In this document: positions 8,190 to 18,083 of the stretch, piece after piece
How positions within the stretch are numbered: the first letter of the stretch is position 1
How the letters are laid out: each line of letters opens with the position of its first letter
NCBI GenBank assembly: GCA_013349495.1
Contig: DUZK01000009.1
Span: 1-35,684, forward strand
Reading direction: 5' to 3'
Length of the DNA stretch: 35,684 nt
Source: Deltaproteobacteria bacterium
Lineage (GTDB): Bacteria > Desulfobacterota > Desulfobacteria > Desulfobacterales > SURF-15
Program-made: the position numbers and the translations under genes
The notes under the pieces: model-generated
Told to the model about the DNA's origin: nothing
The model's input: only the letters and a program-made list of their open reading frames with translations
Database searches by the model: none

Positions 8190-9919
8190 GCACCGTAAAC
8201 AAACACATAAGACTCCGAACCCTTTTGATGGGCATCCTGTTCGGTCTCTGTTTTGCTTCGATCGGCGCAAAAGCGATATACCTGCAGGTATACCGTGCTC
8301 CTTGGCTTGCAAAGAAAGCCGCCGGAGAATATGAGCGGTCCATTAAAACCTTCCTCAAGCGCGGCACCATCTATGATTCCACTCCCAGAGAGATGGCTGT
8401 CAGCATTGACGCCACCTCGATCGCCGCTTTCCCCGGGCGGATCAAAAACCCCGAGCGGACCGCAACGGAGCTGGCCAAGATTCTGGACTCCCACCAGCAG
8501 CCCATATATAAGAAGTTGGTCGCCAGAAAACCGTTCGTCTGGGTCAAGCGACAAATTACCCCCGGAGAAGAAAAGGCGCTAAAAAATTTGAAACTTGACG
8601 GAATCGGGTTTCTAGCGGAATCCAACCGTTTTTATCCCAACAAAACCTTGGGGGCTCAAATATTAGGATTTACCGGAGTCGACGGGGACGGCCTTGAAGG
8701 AATCGAATTCTATTATGACGAGTATCTAAAAGGCGCAACGGTTGAACAAACGATATTAAAGGATGCCTTGGGCCGGGGGTTCAACGCCGAAAAAAAATCG
8801 ACAACCAGTTTTGGCGGTTACAGTCTGTATCTAACCATCGACGGTCCCATTCAATTTGCGACTGAGAGGGTGCTGGAAGAAACGGTTAAAACCTACTCCG
8901 CCAAAGGCGGGATGATTGTCGTCATGTCCCCAAAAACAGGGGCCATCCTGGCTATGGCCCACTATCCTTTCTTTAATCCCAACACATACCGGGAATATGA
9001 AAAAAGCATTTGGCGAAATCGAGCGGTAACCGATCCTTTTGAACCGGGTTCCACCATGAAGATATTCAGCGCGGCAGCAGCCCTGGAATCCGAAAACGCA
9101 TCGCCCCATACCATATTTTTTTGCGAAAACGGCAAATACAGGATCGGAGAGGATGTGGTTAATGATGTTCACCCTCATGGATGGCTGTCGCTGCAGCAAA
9201 TTGTAAAATATTCATCCAATATCGGAGCCGTCAAAATCGGTGAAAGGGTCGGACGCGAAAAACACTTCAAAATGCTGCAAGCATTCGGTTTCGGAACAAA
9301 AACCGGAATCGACTGCCCCGGAGAAACAGGCGGCAGTCTGCTGCCGTACAAACGATGGTCGAAAATAGATGCCGGGGCCATATCCTTTGGCCAGGGGATC
9401 TCCGTATCCGCCATTCAATTGGTGGCGGCAACATCCGCCATCGCCAACGACGGAATACTGATGAAACCCTATATTGTTCATTCCATCAGGGATGGAAGCG
9501 GTAATCTTATGAAACAGATCGAGCCCACTGTGGTCAGGCGGGTGATCTCCATAAAAACAGCCCGTACACTCAACAGGATCATGCAGACGGTCACCGCCCC
9601 GGGAGGAACCGGCGTAAATGCCGCACTGGACGGATATAAGGTCAGCGGCAAAACGGGAACGGCACAGAAAGTCGGTAAAAACGGAACCTATGCGAAAGGG
9701 AAATATGTCGCTTCCTTTATCGGGTTCGTTCCGGCCCATGACCCTGCCGCAACCATTCTCGTGGTTATCGATGAACCCAAAGGAAAAATATATGGCGGTA
9801 TCATTGCTGCACCGGTGTTTAAAAAAATCGCCCATGAAACATTAAATTATCTGAATATCCCCCCCCAAAGGGATGCGGAGGGTTTGAGGGTTTCCAAGGA
9901 GGATGCGACCACAGGGTGA
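8186..9919 (+). CDS. ftsI: Peptidoglycan transpeptidase FtsI/PBP3
   Basis: TM near the N-terminus; FEPGSTMKIF (SxxK), KYSSNIGAVKIG (SxN), VSGKTGTAQKV (KTG). Confidence 0.95.
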   Translation: MSTVNKHIRLRTLLMGILFGLCFASIGAKAIYLQVYRAPWLAKKAAGEYERSIKTFLKRGTIYDSTPREMAVSIDATSIAAFPGRIKNPERTATELAKILDSHQQPIYKKLVARKPFVWVKRQITPGEEKALKNLKLDGIGFLAESNRFYPNKTLGAQILGFTGVDGDGLEGIEFYYDEYLKGATVEQTILKDALGRGFNAEKKSTTSFGGYSLYLTIDGPIQFATERVLEETVKTYSAKGGMIVVMSPKTGAILAMAHYPFFNPNTYREYEKSIWRNRAVTDPFEPGSTMKIFSAAAALESENASPHTIFFCENGKYRIGEDVVNDVHPHGWLSLQQIVKYSSNIGAVKIGERVGREKHFKMLQAFGFGTKTGIDCPGETGGSLLPYKRWSKIDAGAISFGQGISVSAIQLVAATSAIANDGILMKPYIVHSIRDGSGNLMKQIEPTVVRRVISIKTARTLNRIMQTVTAPGGTGVNAALDGYKVSGKTGTAQKVGKNGTYAKGKYVASFIGFVPAHDPAATILVVIDEPKGKIYGGIIAAPVFKKIAHETLNYLNIPPQRDAEGLRVSKEDATTG

Positions 9920-11490
9920 AATTTGAAGACATACGCCGGTCGTTATCCACTAAATCAATCAGTGGAGAGACCGGCATTCAAGCGGATATCAAGTCGATTC
10001 ACTATCGGGCGCAGGATGTCAGGCCGGGAGGGCTTTTTGTGGCCATCCCGGGTCATGCAGTAGACGGTCACGACTATATTGACGAAGCGCTGGATCGGGG
10101 GGCTTCGGTTGTTCTTGCACAAAAACCGGTTTCTGGGAACTGGAAACGCAAAGGCGCTATCGTCGTGGTGGAGAATACTCGGGCTGCGCTTTCGGAGATA
10201 GCGGCACGGTTTTACGGAAATCCGACACAAAAATTACATATTGTCGGAATCACCGGTACAAACGGGAAAACCACAACCGCTTATCTTTTGGAGAGCATAT
10301 TAAGTACCGCAGGCAAAACGGTGGGCGTTATCGGAACCATCAATTACCGATACGGCGGCAAGACCTTTGCCAATCCGGTAACCACACCGGAATCACTGGA
10401 TCTTCAGCGAATCATGGCTGAAATGGTTTCGGAAGGAGTGACACATGCTGTACTGGAAGTATCATCCCATGCCCTTGATCTATTTCGGGTTGCTCACTGC
10501 TGGTTGGATGTCGGGATATTTACAAATCTGAGCCAAGATCATCTCGATTATCACGGGGATATCGACAGGTATTGGCTCTGCAAGCAACGGATGTTCACCG
10601 AGCACATGAGGAAAGGGCCCAAAGCAGACCGGGCCCTGGCGGTTATCAATTGCGCAGACCCCAGAGGGAAAGCGCTCGTGGAAAAACTGACGATTCCGGT
10701 CGTCACCTTTGGTGATCATATGGCCCATGACATTCATGCAAAAGCGGTTGTTCAGGATCTCAAGGGGCTCTCGGGTACCATCGTTTTTCCTAGAGGAGAA
10801 TTCGATTTCAAATCTAGTTTGGTGGGCGCACACAATGTGGAGAACATGCTCGGAGCCACAGGCGCCGGTATGGCAATGGGAATTCCGGCGTCGCAAATTC
10901 AGAACGGTATCAAATCCCTGCAAAAGGTGCCCGGCCGTCTGGAACAGATTTCAAACCTTACGGGGCGGAATATTTTTGTTGACTACGCACATACACCGGA
11001 TGCCCTGGAAAACGTGCTCACTGCATTAAACGCATTGGCGGATCGGCGGATCATCTGCATCTTTGGCTGCGGTGGAGACCGGGATAAAGAAAAACGTCCG
11101 AAGATGGGTGAAATTGCCGGACGGTTGTCGGATTTGGCCATTATTACATCAGACAATCCGCGCTCTGAAATGCCTATGGATATTATTGCACAGATCCAAG
11201 ACGGGATATGGAAGTCGTCTCCCAAGCGGTATTCGCCAGATGAACTCAAGTCGGGATTTAGAGAAAAGGGGCATGCCGTGATACCGGATCGGAGCAAAGC
11301 CATTTGTTTGGGAATTCGCATCTCACAGCCGGGAGATGCCGTTTTGATAGCAGGCAAGGGACACGAAACGTATCAAATCGTCGGGGACCGAACCATTCCC
11401 TTCGATGATTGCCTGGAAGCGCAAAAAGCGCTGGATAAACTGATCGGTTCCAGATTCAAGGTTCAAGGTTCAAAGGTTATAAACGATTGA
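9916..11490 (+). CDS. murE: UDP-MurNAc-tripeptide synthetase MurE
   Basis: GITGTNGKTTTAYLLESIL; DYAHTPDALENVL; TSDNPRSE (DNPR, meso-DAP-type signature). Confidence 0.95.
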   Translation: MKFEDIRRSLSTKSISGETGIQADIKSIHYRAQDVRPGGLFVAIPGHAVDGHDYIDEALDRGASVVLAQKPVSGNWKRKGAIVVVENTRAALSEIAARFYGNPTQKLHIVGITGTNGKTTTAYLLESILSTAGKTVGVIGTINYRYGGKTFANPVTTPESLDLQRIMAEMVSEGVTHAVLEVSSHALDLFRVAHCWLDVGIFTNLSQDHLDYHGDIDRYWLCKQRMFTEHMRKGPKADRALAVINCADPRGKALVEKLTIPVVTFGDHMAHDIHAKAVVQDLKGLSGTIVFPRGEFDFKSSLVGAHNVENMLGATGAGMAMGIPASQIQNGIKSLQKVPGRLEQISNLTGRNIFVDYAHTPDALENVLTALNALADRRIICIFGCGGDRDKEKRPKMGEIAGRLSDLAIITSDNPRSEMPMDIIAQIQDGIWKSSPKRYSPDELKSGFREKGHAVIPDRSKAICLGIRISQPGDAVLIAGKGHETYQIVGDRTIPFDDCLEAQKALDKLIGSRFKVQGSKVIND

Positions 11491-11639
11491 AACCGCAAAC
11501 AACATTTATCAATGTCTGTAATAAACAGCATCGGCCATTGGGTGAATCGTTCTTTGAGGCAAAGTGAAGATAAGAATACTTTAAAAATAACAGGTTCGGC
11601 AATTTAAACCCTGAACTCTGAACGCTGAACCGCTTAACC
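11447..11639. repeat. Head-to-head 7-bp repeat arrays (GTTCANN family) spanning the murE 3' end and murE-murF spacer
   Basis: Left gttccag/attcaag/gttcaag/gttcaaa/ggtt (11447-11477). Right ctgaact/ctgaacg/ctgaacc (about 11606-11639), whose reverse complement is gttcagc/gttcaga/gttcagg. Confidence 0.75.
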
Positions 11640-11647
11640 TATTCATA

Positions 11648-13063
11648 ATGAAAACACCGAAGCCATGGTCAACCAAAGATATTTTAGTCGCATCCGGCGG
11701 CACGTTGGTTTGCGGTGACGGAAATCGTTCTTTTGCCGGTATTTCCATCGATTCTCGAAATATTGAAGGCAATGAGCTCTTTATCGCCATTGCAGGAACA
11801 GCCCATGACGGGCACCAATATATAAAGGATGTTTTAAATCAAGGCATACTGGGAGTTTTAACCGAGAATAACAAGAGAGAAATGCTGCCCCTTACCGAGA
11901 TGATAAAAGGCAATGTTGTCTGTGTGGCTGTGGAAAACACGACCCGGGCATTGGGGGATATGGCATCCTTTCATCGCGGGGCTTCAAAGGCATCGGTGGT
12001 GGGTATTACCGGATCCAACGGTAAGACAACCACCCGGGAAATGACCGCAACGGTGGTTATGGAGCGGTTTCAGACCCTCACCAGTCAAAAGAATTACAAT
12101 AACGACATCGGACTGCCGTTGAGTCTGCTCCGGCTCGATCCGACCCACGAATTGGCGATTTTGGAACTCGGAATGAACCATCCTGGTGAAATCGCCTATC
12201 TGACCCGAATCTGTCTGCCCCATATAGGGGTTATCACGAATATCGGGCCGGTTCATCTCGAAGGGGTCGGCTCCATGGAAGGGGTCATGCGGGCAAAGGG
12301 CGAACTGCTTGAACATATGGCGCCCGGTGGAACCGCTGTATTGAACGGAGATGATCAATGGTTGCGCCGGCTGGCGGGCCTGACGGATCGGAAGGTGGTG
12401 TTCTTCGGTCATACCGGCGATGCTTTGGTTCGAGCGGAGAGCATCCGGGAAACGGAACAGGGAATCTCCTTTTCGCTCAGACTTCCCACCGGAACCCGAA
12501 CCGTCCGTCTCGGCATACCGGGCCGATTCATGGTTTCCAATGCCCTGGCTGCTGCCACGGTTGGTTATCTTAAGGGATTGTCCGGAGAATCCATCCAATC
12601 CGGATTGGAAAAGTTTCGATCCGTTGAAGGAAGGATGCATATCAAGAAGACGCCGAGCGGCATTACCGTTATAAACGATGCGTATAATGCAAATCCTGTA
12701 TCCGTAAAAGCCGCCATTGAAACCCTTATCTCGCTCAAGGGCACACAGCGGGGTATTCTCGTTTTGGGAGATATGCTGGAACTCGGGCCGGATGCCGAAG
12801 CCATGCACGAGGTGATCGGATCCATATCCGCAGCGTCCGGGCCGGGCCGGCTGTATGTCACCGGAGATTTTTCAAGCGCTGTTGCCGGCGGCGCCATTGC
12901 CAACGGATTGGCTGCCGATAAAATATTCATTGGAACAAAAGATGAAATCTGTATCGATCTTTCCAATCGACTGGAGCCGGATGACTGGGTCTTGGTGAAA
13001 GGGTCAAGGGGAATGACCATGGAAACAGTTGTTCGCTGGCTTGAAAATTGGGGAACGAAATAG
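11648..13063 (+). CDS. murF: UDP-MurNAc-tripeptide--D-Ala-D-Ala ligase MurF
   Basis: VGITGSNGKTTTREMTATV; LELGMNHPGEIAYLTRI; INDAYNANPVSVKAAIETL. Confidence 0.96.
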   Translation: MKTPKPWSTKDILVASGGTLVCGDGNRSFAGISIDSRNIEGNELFIAIAGTAHDGHQYIKDVLNQGILGVLTENNKREMLPLTEMIKGNVVCVAVENTTRALGDMASFHRGASKASVVGITGSNGKTTTREMTATVVMERFQTLTSQKNYNNDIGLPLSLLRLDPTHELAILELGMNHPGEIAYLTRICLPHIGVITNIGPVHLEGVGSMEGVMRAKGELLEHMAPGGTAVLNGDDQWLRRLAGLTDRKVVFFGHTGDALVRAESIRETEQGISFSLRLPTGTRTVRLGIPGRFMVSNALAAATVGYLKGLSGESIQSGLEKFRSVEGRMHIKKTPSGITVINDAYNANPVSVKAAIETLISLKGTQRGILVLGDMLELGPDAEAMHEVIGSISAASGPGRLYVTGDFSSAVAGGAIANGLAADKIFIGTKDEICIDLSNRLEPDDWVLVKGSRGMTMETVVRWLENWGTK

Positions 13064-13076
13064 CGATTTGAGAGAA

Positions 13077-13220
13077 CTTAGGGGCTTCGCCCCAATTGGA
13101 ATACTGGAATATTGGAACGCTGGAATGATGGGTTTAAATGAATTCTATCGGTTTTATAAAAAAGATCGCTTCCGCTTTTATACCCAATATTCCATTATTC
13201 CATCATTCCACTATTCCATG
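13077..13220. repeat. Octamer-array palindromic element, copy A (murF-mraY spacer)
   Basis: taggggcttcgccccaattggaat, then ggaatact/ggaatatt/ggaacgct/ggaatgat, AT-rich centre, then attccatt/attccatc/attccact/attccatg. Confidence 0.85.
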
Positions 13221-13294
13221 TTGCACTGCAATGTTGAGCGGCAGTTAAAGATAAATAATATCAATATGTTATAGAAATTTCGAAACGTTTAATT

Positions 13295-14374
13295 ATGATC
13301 TACCACTTTCTATATCCACTACACACCACCATATCGGGTTTCAATGTATTCCGGTATATCACCTTCCGGACCATCTATGCCAGTTTAACGGCATTTCTCA
13401 TCTGTTTCTTTCTCGGACCCTGGGTGATTCGAAAGCTGACAACGCTGCAAGTGGGTCAGTACATCCGGGAGGATGGACCGGAAAGCCATTTCCAAAAAGC
13501 CGGAACACCGACCATGGGCGGGGCACTGATCCTCTTTTCGGTCATCGTTTCGACCCTGTTGTGGACAAATTTGGCCAATTCGTACATCTGGATCGTGTTG
13601 CTGGTGACCTTTGGAAATGGCCTGATCGGATTCATGGACGACTATCTCATGCAGGTCAAAAAGCGGAGCAAGGGACTCACTGCCCGGGACAAATTGATTC
13701 TCCAGCTGATTATAGCCATTATCGCCGGCCTCCTTGTTTATTCAAGGCCGGGTTTCGACACCCATGTGACCGTCCCCTTTTTTAAGAATATCGCCCCCGA
13801 CCTGGGTTGGGGCTACGTCTTCTTTGCCGCATTCGTCATCGTGGGGACTTCCAATGCGGTGAATCTTACGGATGGATTGGACGGTCTGGCAATCGGACCG
13901 GCCATCATTGTGGCTGCAACCTATATGGTTTTCGCATATGTGGCGGGGCATATAAAAATCGCCCAATATCTTCAAATCAATTACGTGGCCGGAAGTGCTG
14001 AAATAACCGTATTCTGCGGGGCACTGGCGGGAGCCGGTTTCGGCTTTCTATGGTTCAACACCTATCCGGCACAAGTATTTATGGGTGATGTGGGTTCACT
14101 CTCTTTGGGAGCGGCCCTGGGTTCGGTGGCGGTAATTACCAAACAAGAAATATTACTCGTACTCGTGGGCGGATTGTTTGTGGTCGAGGCGCTGTCGGTA
14201 ATCTTTCAGGTCGGATATTTCAAGATGACCAATGGCCGACGGATATTTAAAATGGCGCCGCTGCATCATCATTTTGAACTGAAAGGATGGCCGGAACCCA
14301 AGGTCATCGTACGATTCTGGATTATCGCCATTATTCTGGCGTTGATATCCATGAGTACGCTGAAACTCAGATGA
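13295..14374 (+). CDS. mraY: Phospho-MurNAc-pentapeptide transferase MraY
   Basis: [52 protein letters not shown]. Confidence 0.97.
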   Translation: MIYHFLYPLHTTISGFNVFRYITFRTIYASLTAFLICFFLGPWVIRKLTTLQVGQYIREDGPESHFQKAGTPTMGGALILFSVIVSTLLWTNLANSYIWIVLLVTFGNGLIGFMDDYLMQVKKRSKGLTARDKLILQLIIAIIAGLLVYSRPGFDTHVTVPFFKNIAPDLGWGYVFFAAFVIVGTSNAVNLTDGLDGLAIGPAIIVAATYMVFAYVAGHIKIAQYLQINYVAGSAEITVFCGALAGAGFGFLWFNTYPAQVFMGDVGSLSLGAALGSVAVITKQEILLVLVGGLFVVEALSVIFQVGYFKMTNGRRIFKMAPLHHHFELKGWPEPKVIVRFWIIAIILALISMSTLKLR

Positions 14375-14387
14375 TCCGCTGCTGGTA

Positions 14388-15746
14388 ATGAATATTGAAG
14401 GCAAACGCATTCTGGTTGTCGGTCTCGGTCGAACGGGCCTCGCCCTGGCGAGATTTCTGAAGGCGAAGGCGGCCCGGGTGACCGTAACCGATACGGCAAC
14501 CGAAAAAGAGCTCAAAGGCAACGTCCAAATGTTAATCGATATGGGGATCCATATGGAACTCGGGCAACATCAACCCGAATCATTTACGGCGGCGGATCTT
14601 ATTCTCTTAAGCCCCGGTGTTCCCCATACTCTAGAACCGATACGGAAAGGAAGGGAAAAGGGAATTCCGGTTTTGGGAGAACTTGAATTTGCCTCCCGAT
14701 TCATTGATCAGCCCATGGCAGCGGTGACCGGTACGAACGGAAAAACCACAACCACCGCTTTGCTGGGAGAAATGTTGAACCGGTCGGGGATGGACGTATT
14801 CGTTGGCGGAAACATCGGAAACCCGCTTATCGGTTATGTGGCCGAGGGACAACCGGCTCAAGTCGCTGTGATTGAAATCAGCAGCTTTCAGCTGGACACC
14901 ATCGATACATTCAAACCCAGGGTCGCCGTTCTTCTGAATATCAGCGAAGATCATCTGGACCGGTACCCCGATTTCAACGCCTACATAGAATCCAAAGGGA
15001 AAATTTTTCAAAACCAGACACCGGAGGATATCGCAATCATAAACCGGAAGGATTCCGTTTCCCGTCGAATCGTCAAGGGAATTCGTAGCAGCATCTGGTA
15101 TGTCAACGCCCAACCTGAAGAAGATGGGGCGGTGATCGAGGAAGACCGGATCGTGTTTCACACCCCCGTCACCGGAACCCTTAGTCTGAATCTGTCCGAT
15201 GTAAGGCTTTCCGGAAGGCACAATCTGGAAAACGTCGCCGCCGCCTGCTTGGCTGCGTTCGCCATGGGCGGGACGATTGACGGTTGCCGATCTGCCTTAA
15301 ACGCATTTATCGGGTTGCCCCATCGGCAGGAAGATGTGGCGATCATTAACGGGGTACGTTATGTGAACGATTCCAAGGCTACCAATGTGGACGCTGTTCA
15401 AAAGGCCCTGGAAACCTATGAGAATCCGGTCATTCTCATATTGGGCGGCAGGGATAAAGGGGGGGATTTCAAAAGACTGATCCCTACGATTCAGAATAAA
15501 ACGAAACAGGTCATTCTCACGGGAGAGGCGGTTTACAATATCGCCGGCGCCTTCGGCCAAGAGATCAGAACCGAATCGGTTTCAACCATTGCTGCCGCAG
15601 TGAGCCTCGCACGGAATCTTGCCGCACCCGGAGATGTTGTACTTCTGTCGCCGGGCTGCACCAGCTTTGATCAGTATGAAAATTATGAAGAACGGGGAGA
15701 GGATTTCAGAAGAATCGTAAACGCATTGCACAAGGAAACCGCATGA
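14388..15746 (+). CDS. murD: UDP-MurNAc-L-Ala--D-Glu ligase MurD
   Basis: RILVVGLGRTGLALARFL; AVTGTNGKTTTTALLGEML; NDSKATNVDAVQKAL; LSPGCTSFDQYENYEERGEDF. Confidence 0.97.
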   Translation: MNIEGKRILVVGLGRTGLALARFLKAKAARVTVTDTATEKELKGNVQMLIDMGIHMELGQHQPESFTAADLILLSPGVPHTLEPIRKGREKGIPVLGELEFASRFIDQPMAAVTGTNGKTTTTALLGEMLNRSGMDVFVGGNIGNPLIGYVAEGQPAQVAVIEISSFQLDTIDTFKPRVAVLLNISEDHLDRYPDFNAYIESKGKIFQNQTPEDIAIINRKDSVSRRIVKGIRSSIWYVNAQPEEDGAVIEEDRIVFHTPVTGTLSLNLSDVRLSGRHNLENVAAACLAAFAMGGTIDGCRSALNAFIGLPHRQEDVAIINGVRYVNDSKATNVDAVQKALETYENPVILILGGRDKGGDFKRLIPTIQNKTKQVILTGEAVYNIAGAFGQEIRTESVSTIAAAVSLARNLAAPGDVVLLSPGCTSFDQYENYEERGEDFRRIVNALHKETA

Positions 15747-16867
15747 GACGGGCCAGAGAGGAAGTCAGACCGGTGGCATACGACTTCAGGCTGCTATTCC
15801 CGGTTCTTCTGCTTGTGGGAATCGGAGTGGTCATGGTCTACAGCGCCAGCTCCGCCCTCGCGTTGAAAAAATTTGGAACTGAATACTATTTTCTAAAAAA
15901 ACAGGCCGTTTTCGCACTGATCGGTTCCTTGGCGCTTCTGATCTGCCGATATTTCCCGTACCGGCTTCTTCGCTCTTTGACATACCCCATGGTTGTCCTG
16001 GCTTTGGGATTGCTGCTCGCTGTTCAATTATCCGCCTGGGGGGTTTCAGCAGGCGGTTCGACCCGGTGGCTCCGGTTCAATGGAATTTCATTCCAGCCGT
16101 CGGAGTTGGCCAGATTTTCTCTGATCATATTCTTAGGCTACTCCATGAGTAAAAAGGGAGACAGGCTGAAGGATCTTTATGTCGGTTTTCTGCCCCACAT
16201 ACTGGTGCTGGGCGCCTTTATTACGCTCATTATACTGCAGCCGGATTTCGGATCGGTGGTTATCTTGGGAGCCATTACTTGGATCATGCTCTTTGTGGGC
16301 GGTGCACGAATCTTCCATCTATCGGCTTCACTGATGCTACTGGTTCCTTTTCTATATTTCTATTTGATTCATGCAGAGTACCGGTTGAAGCGGATCATGA
16401 GTTTTTTAGACCCTTGGCAATATTCCACAGACGAAGGATACCAGATCATCCATTCCCTCATGGCCTTTGGATCCGGGGGAATATGGGGCGCCGGCGTGGG
16501 AAACGGATTTCAAAAGCTCTTCTATCTGCCGGAGCCCCATACGGATTTTATTTTTTCCGTGATCGGGGAAGAACTGGGGCTTTTGGGGGTTTTGGCAATC
16601 CTTGGACTTTACGGCATCATTTTATGGCGGGGAATATCAATCGCCAGAAATTCAGGAGATGAATTCGGATCTTTCCTGGCGTTTGGAATGACGTTGGCCA
16701 TAGGCCTCCAGGTCTGCATCAACATGGGCGTGACACTCGGGCTGTTGCCGACAAAAGGTTTGGCGCTTCCCTTTCTGAGCTATGGGGGTACATCCCTTCT
16801 CATGAACATGGCTTCCATAGGCATTTTAATGAATATTTATGCAACCGGTTTTAAGAAAACAAAATAA
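15743..16867 (+). CDS. ftsW: Lipid II flippase/polymerase family SEDS protein FtsW
   Basis: Multi-TM; MVYSASSALAL; RWLRFNGISFQPSELARF; LPEPHTDFIFSVIGEELG; GLLPTKGLALPFLSYGGTSLL. Confidence 0.96.
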   Translation: MRRAREEVRPVAYDFRLLFPVLLLVGIGVVMVYSASSALALKKFGTEYYFLKKQAVFALIGSLALLICRYFPYRLLRSLTYPMVVLALGLLLAVQLSAWGVSAGGSTRWLRFNGISFQPSELARFSLIIFLGYSMSKKGDRLKDLYVGFLPHILVLGAFITLIILQPDFGSVVILGAITWIMLFVGGARIFHLSASLMLLVPFLYFYLIHAEYRLKRIMSFLDPWQYSTDEGYQIIHSLMAFGSGGIWGAGVGNGFQKLFYLPEPHTDFIFSVIGEELGLLGVLAILGLYGIILWRGISIARNSGDEFGSFLAFGMTLAIGLQVCINMGVTLGLLPTKGLALPFLSYGGTSLLMNMASIGILMNIYATGFKKTK

Positions 16868-16891
16868 ACGGGTAACAAATCAAAACCGATT

Positions 16892-17998
16892 ATGGATATC
16901 AAGGAATTACGGATTATCATTGCCGGCGGCGGTACCGGCGGTCATCTCTTTCCGGGCATCGCTGTTGCGCAAGAGTTTATCTCAAGGGCACCGGGTGTTG
17001 AGGTGATATTTGTCGGTACGAACCGCGTCTTTGAAAAATCGATATTATCCGAAAAAGGATTTCAACATCTGAGCATATCCGCTGAAGGGATAAAGGGCCG
17101 GAGTTGGTGGCGGATACTGTTTTCGATTTTCAAATTGCCCAGGGGGATAATCGAATCTCTTTGGATCCTTTTGAAATTCAGGCCGCATCTGGTTGTAGGA
17201 GTCGGCGGGTATTCCGCAGGGCCTGTGGTTATGGGAGCATGGTTATTGAGGATAAAACGCGTGCTGCATGAGCAGAATGTACTGCCGGGAATTACCAATC
17301 GGATGCTGTCTCGGTTTTCAGACTGCATATTCGTGTCGTTCGAACAAACGGAACAGTATTTCAAAGCGCATCGGGTAATAGTTGCCGGCAATCCGATTCG
17401 GCAAGAAATACTGAAAGCCGCTGATGAGCCAAATACCTCCGGTAACGGGGAAAAACCGTTTTCTGTCTTAATCATCGGTGGAAGCCAGGGCGCCCACAGC
17501 ATCAACATGGCGGTGATGGACGCCTTGGATCATATCAAAAACGGGGAAAAATATCGTTTCATTCATCAAACCGGTTCCGAAGACGAATCCATGGTGAAAG
17601 TGCGATACCAGGATAAGGGGTTTCAAGCCACGGTCAGGCCGTTTTTTAGTGATATGGCAGCCCGGTTTCAAGATGCAGATCTGATTATTTGCCGGGCAGG
17701 TGCAACCACTGTGGCGGAAATAACCGCCATTGGAAAGGCTGCGGTTTTTATCCCCTATCCCTATGCGGCAGATAACCATCAGATGCTCAATGCCAAGGAT
17801 CTTGAAACTGCAGGGGCCGCGGAAATGATTTCGGAGCAGGATCTCAGCGGCATCGGTTTGGCCGAAAAAATAGAATTTTATGCCTCCAATCCGGATCAGC
17901 TCGGCCGAATGGAAAAAACGGCAAAAGCATTGGGAAAGCCGCAGGCTGCGAAAACCATCGTGGATGAATGCTTTCGAATATTGAATATTGACGATTGA
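16892..17998 (+). CDS. murG: UDP-GlcNAc:lipid I GlcNAc transferase MurG
   Basis: IIAGGGTGGHLFPGIAVAQEF; VLHEQNVLPGITNRML; IGGSQGAHSIN; ICRAGATTVAEITAIGKAAVFIPYPYAADNHQ. Confidence 0.97.
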   Translation: MDIKELRIIIAGGGTGGHLFPGIAVAQEFISRAPGVEVIFVGTNRVFEKSILSEKGFQHLSISAEGIKGRSWWRILFSIFKLPRGIIESLWILLKFRPHLVVGVGGYSAGPVVMGAWLLRIKRVLHEQNVLPGITNRMLSRFSDCIFVSFEQTEQYFKAHRVIVAGNPIRQEILKAADEPNTSGNGEKPFSVLIIGGSQGAHSINMAVMDALDHIKNGEKYRFIHQTGSEDESMVKVRYQDKGFQATVRPFFSDMAARFQDADLIICRAGATTVAEITAIGKAAVFIPYPYAADNHQMLNAKDLETAGAAEMISEQDLSGIGLAEKIEFYASNPDQLGRMEKTAKALGKPQAAKTIVDECFRILNIDD

Positions 17999-18083
17999 AA
18001 AATGAATATTGAACATTATCGGTTTCGTTCAATGACAAAGATAATAAATCGAAAATCGAAAATGGAACATCGAAAATCCAATC
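17975..18083. repeat. 7-bp repeat arrays across the murG 3' end and murG-murC spacer
   Basis: cgaatat/tgaatat/tgacgat/tgaaaaa/tgaatat/tgaacat, and aatcgaa/aatcgaa/aatggaa/catcgaa/aatccaa. Confidence 0.7.

Noticed and set aside
9212-9835. Long antisense ORF (207 aa) within ftsI
   Set aside because: Antisense to a clear essential gene, low-complexity composition, no motif. Other antisense ORFs in dcw and rnf (such as 11984..12808, 14631..15221, 29281..29832) rejected for the same reason.
13029-13274. 81-aa ORF (FAPIGILEYWNAGMMG...)
   Set aside because: Reads through the octamer element; peptide is a by-product of the repeat. The same applies to 33004..33249 and 33069..33374 at copy B.
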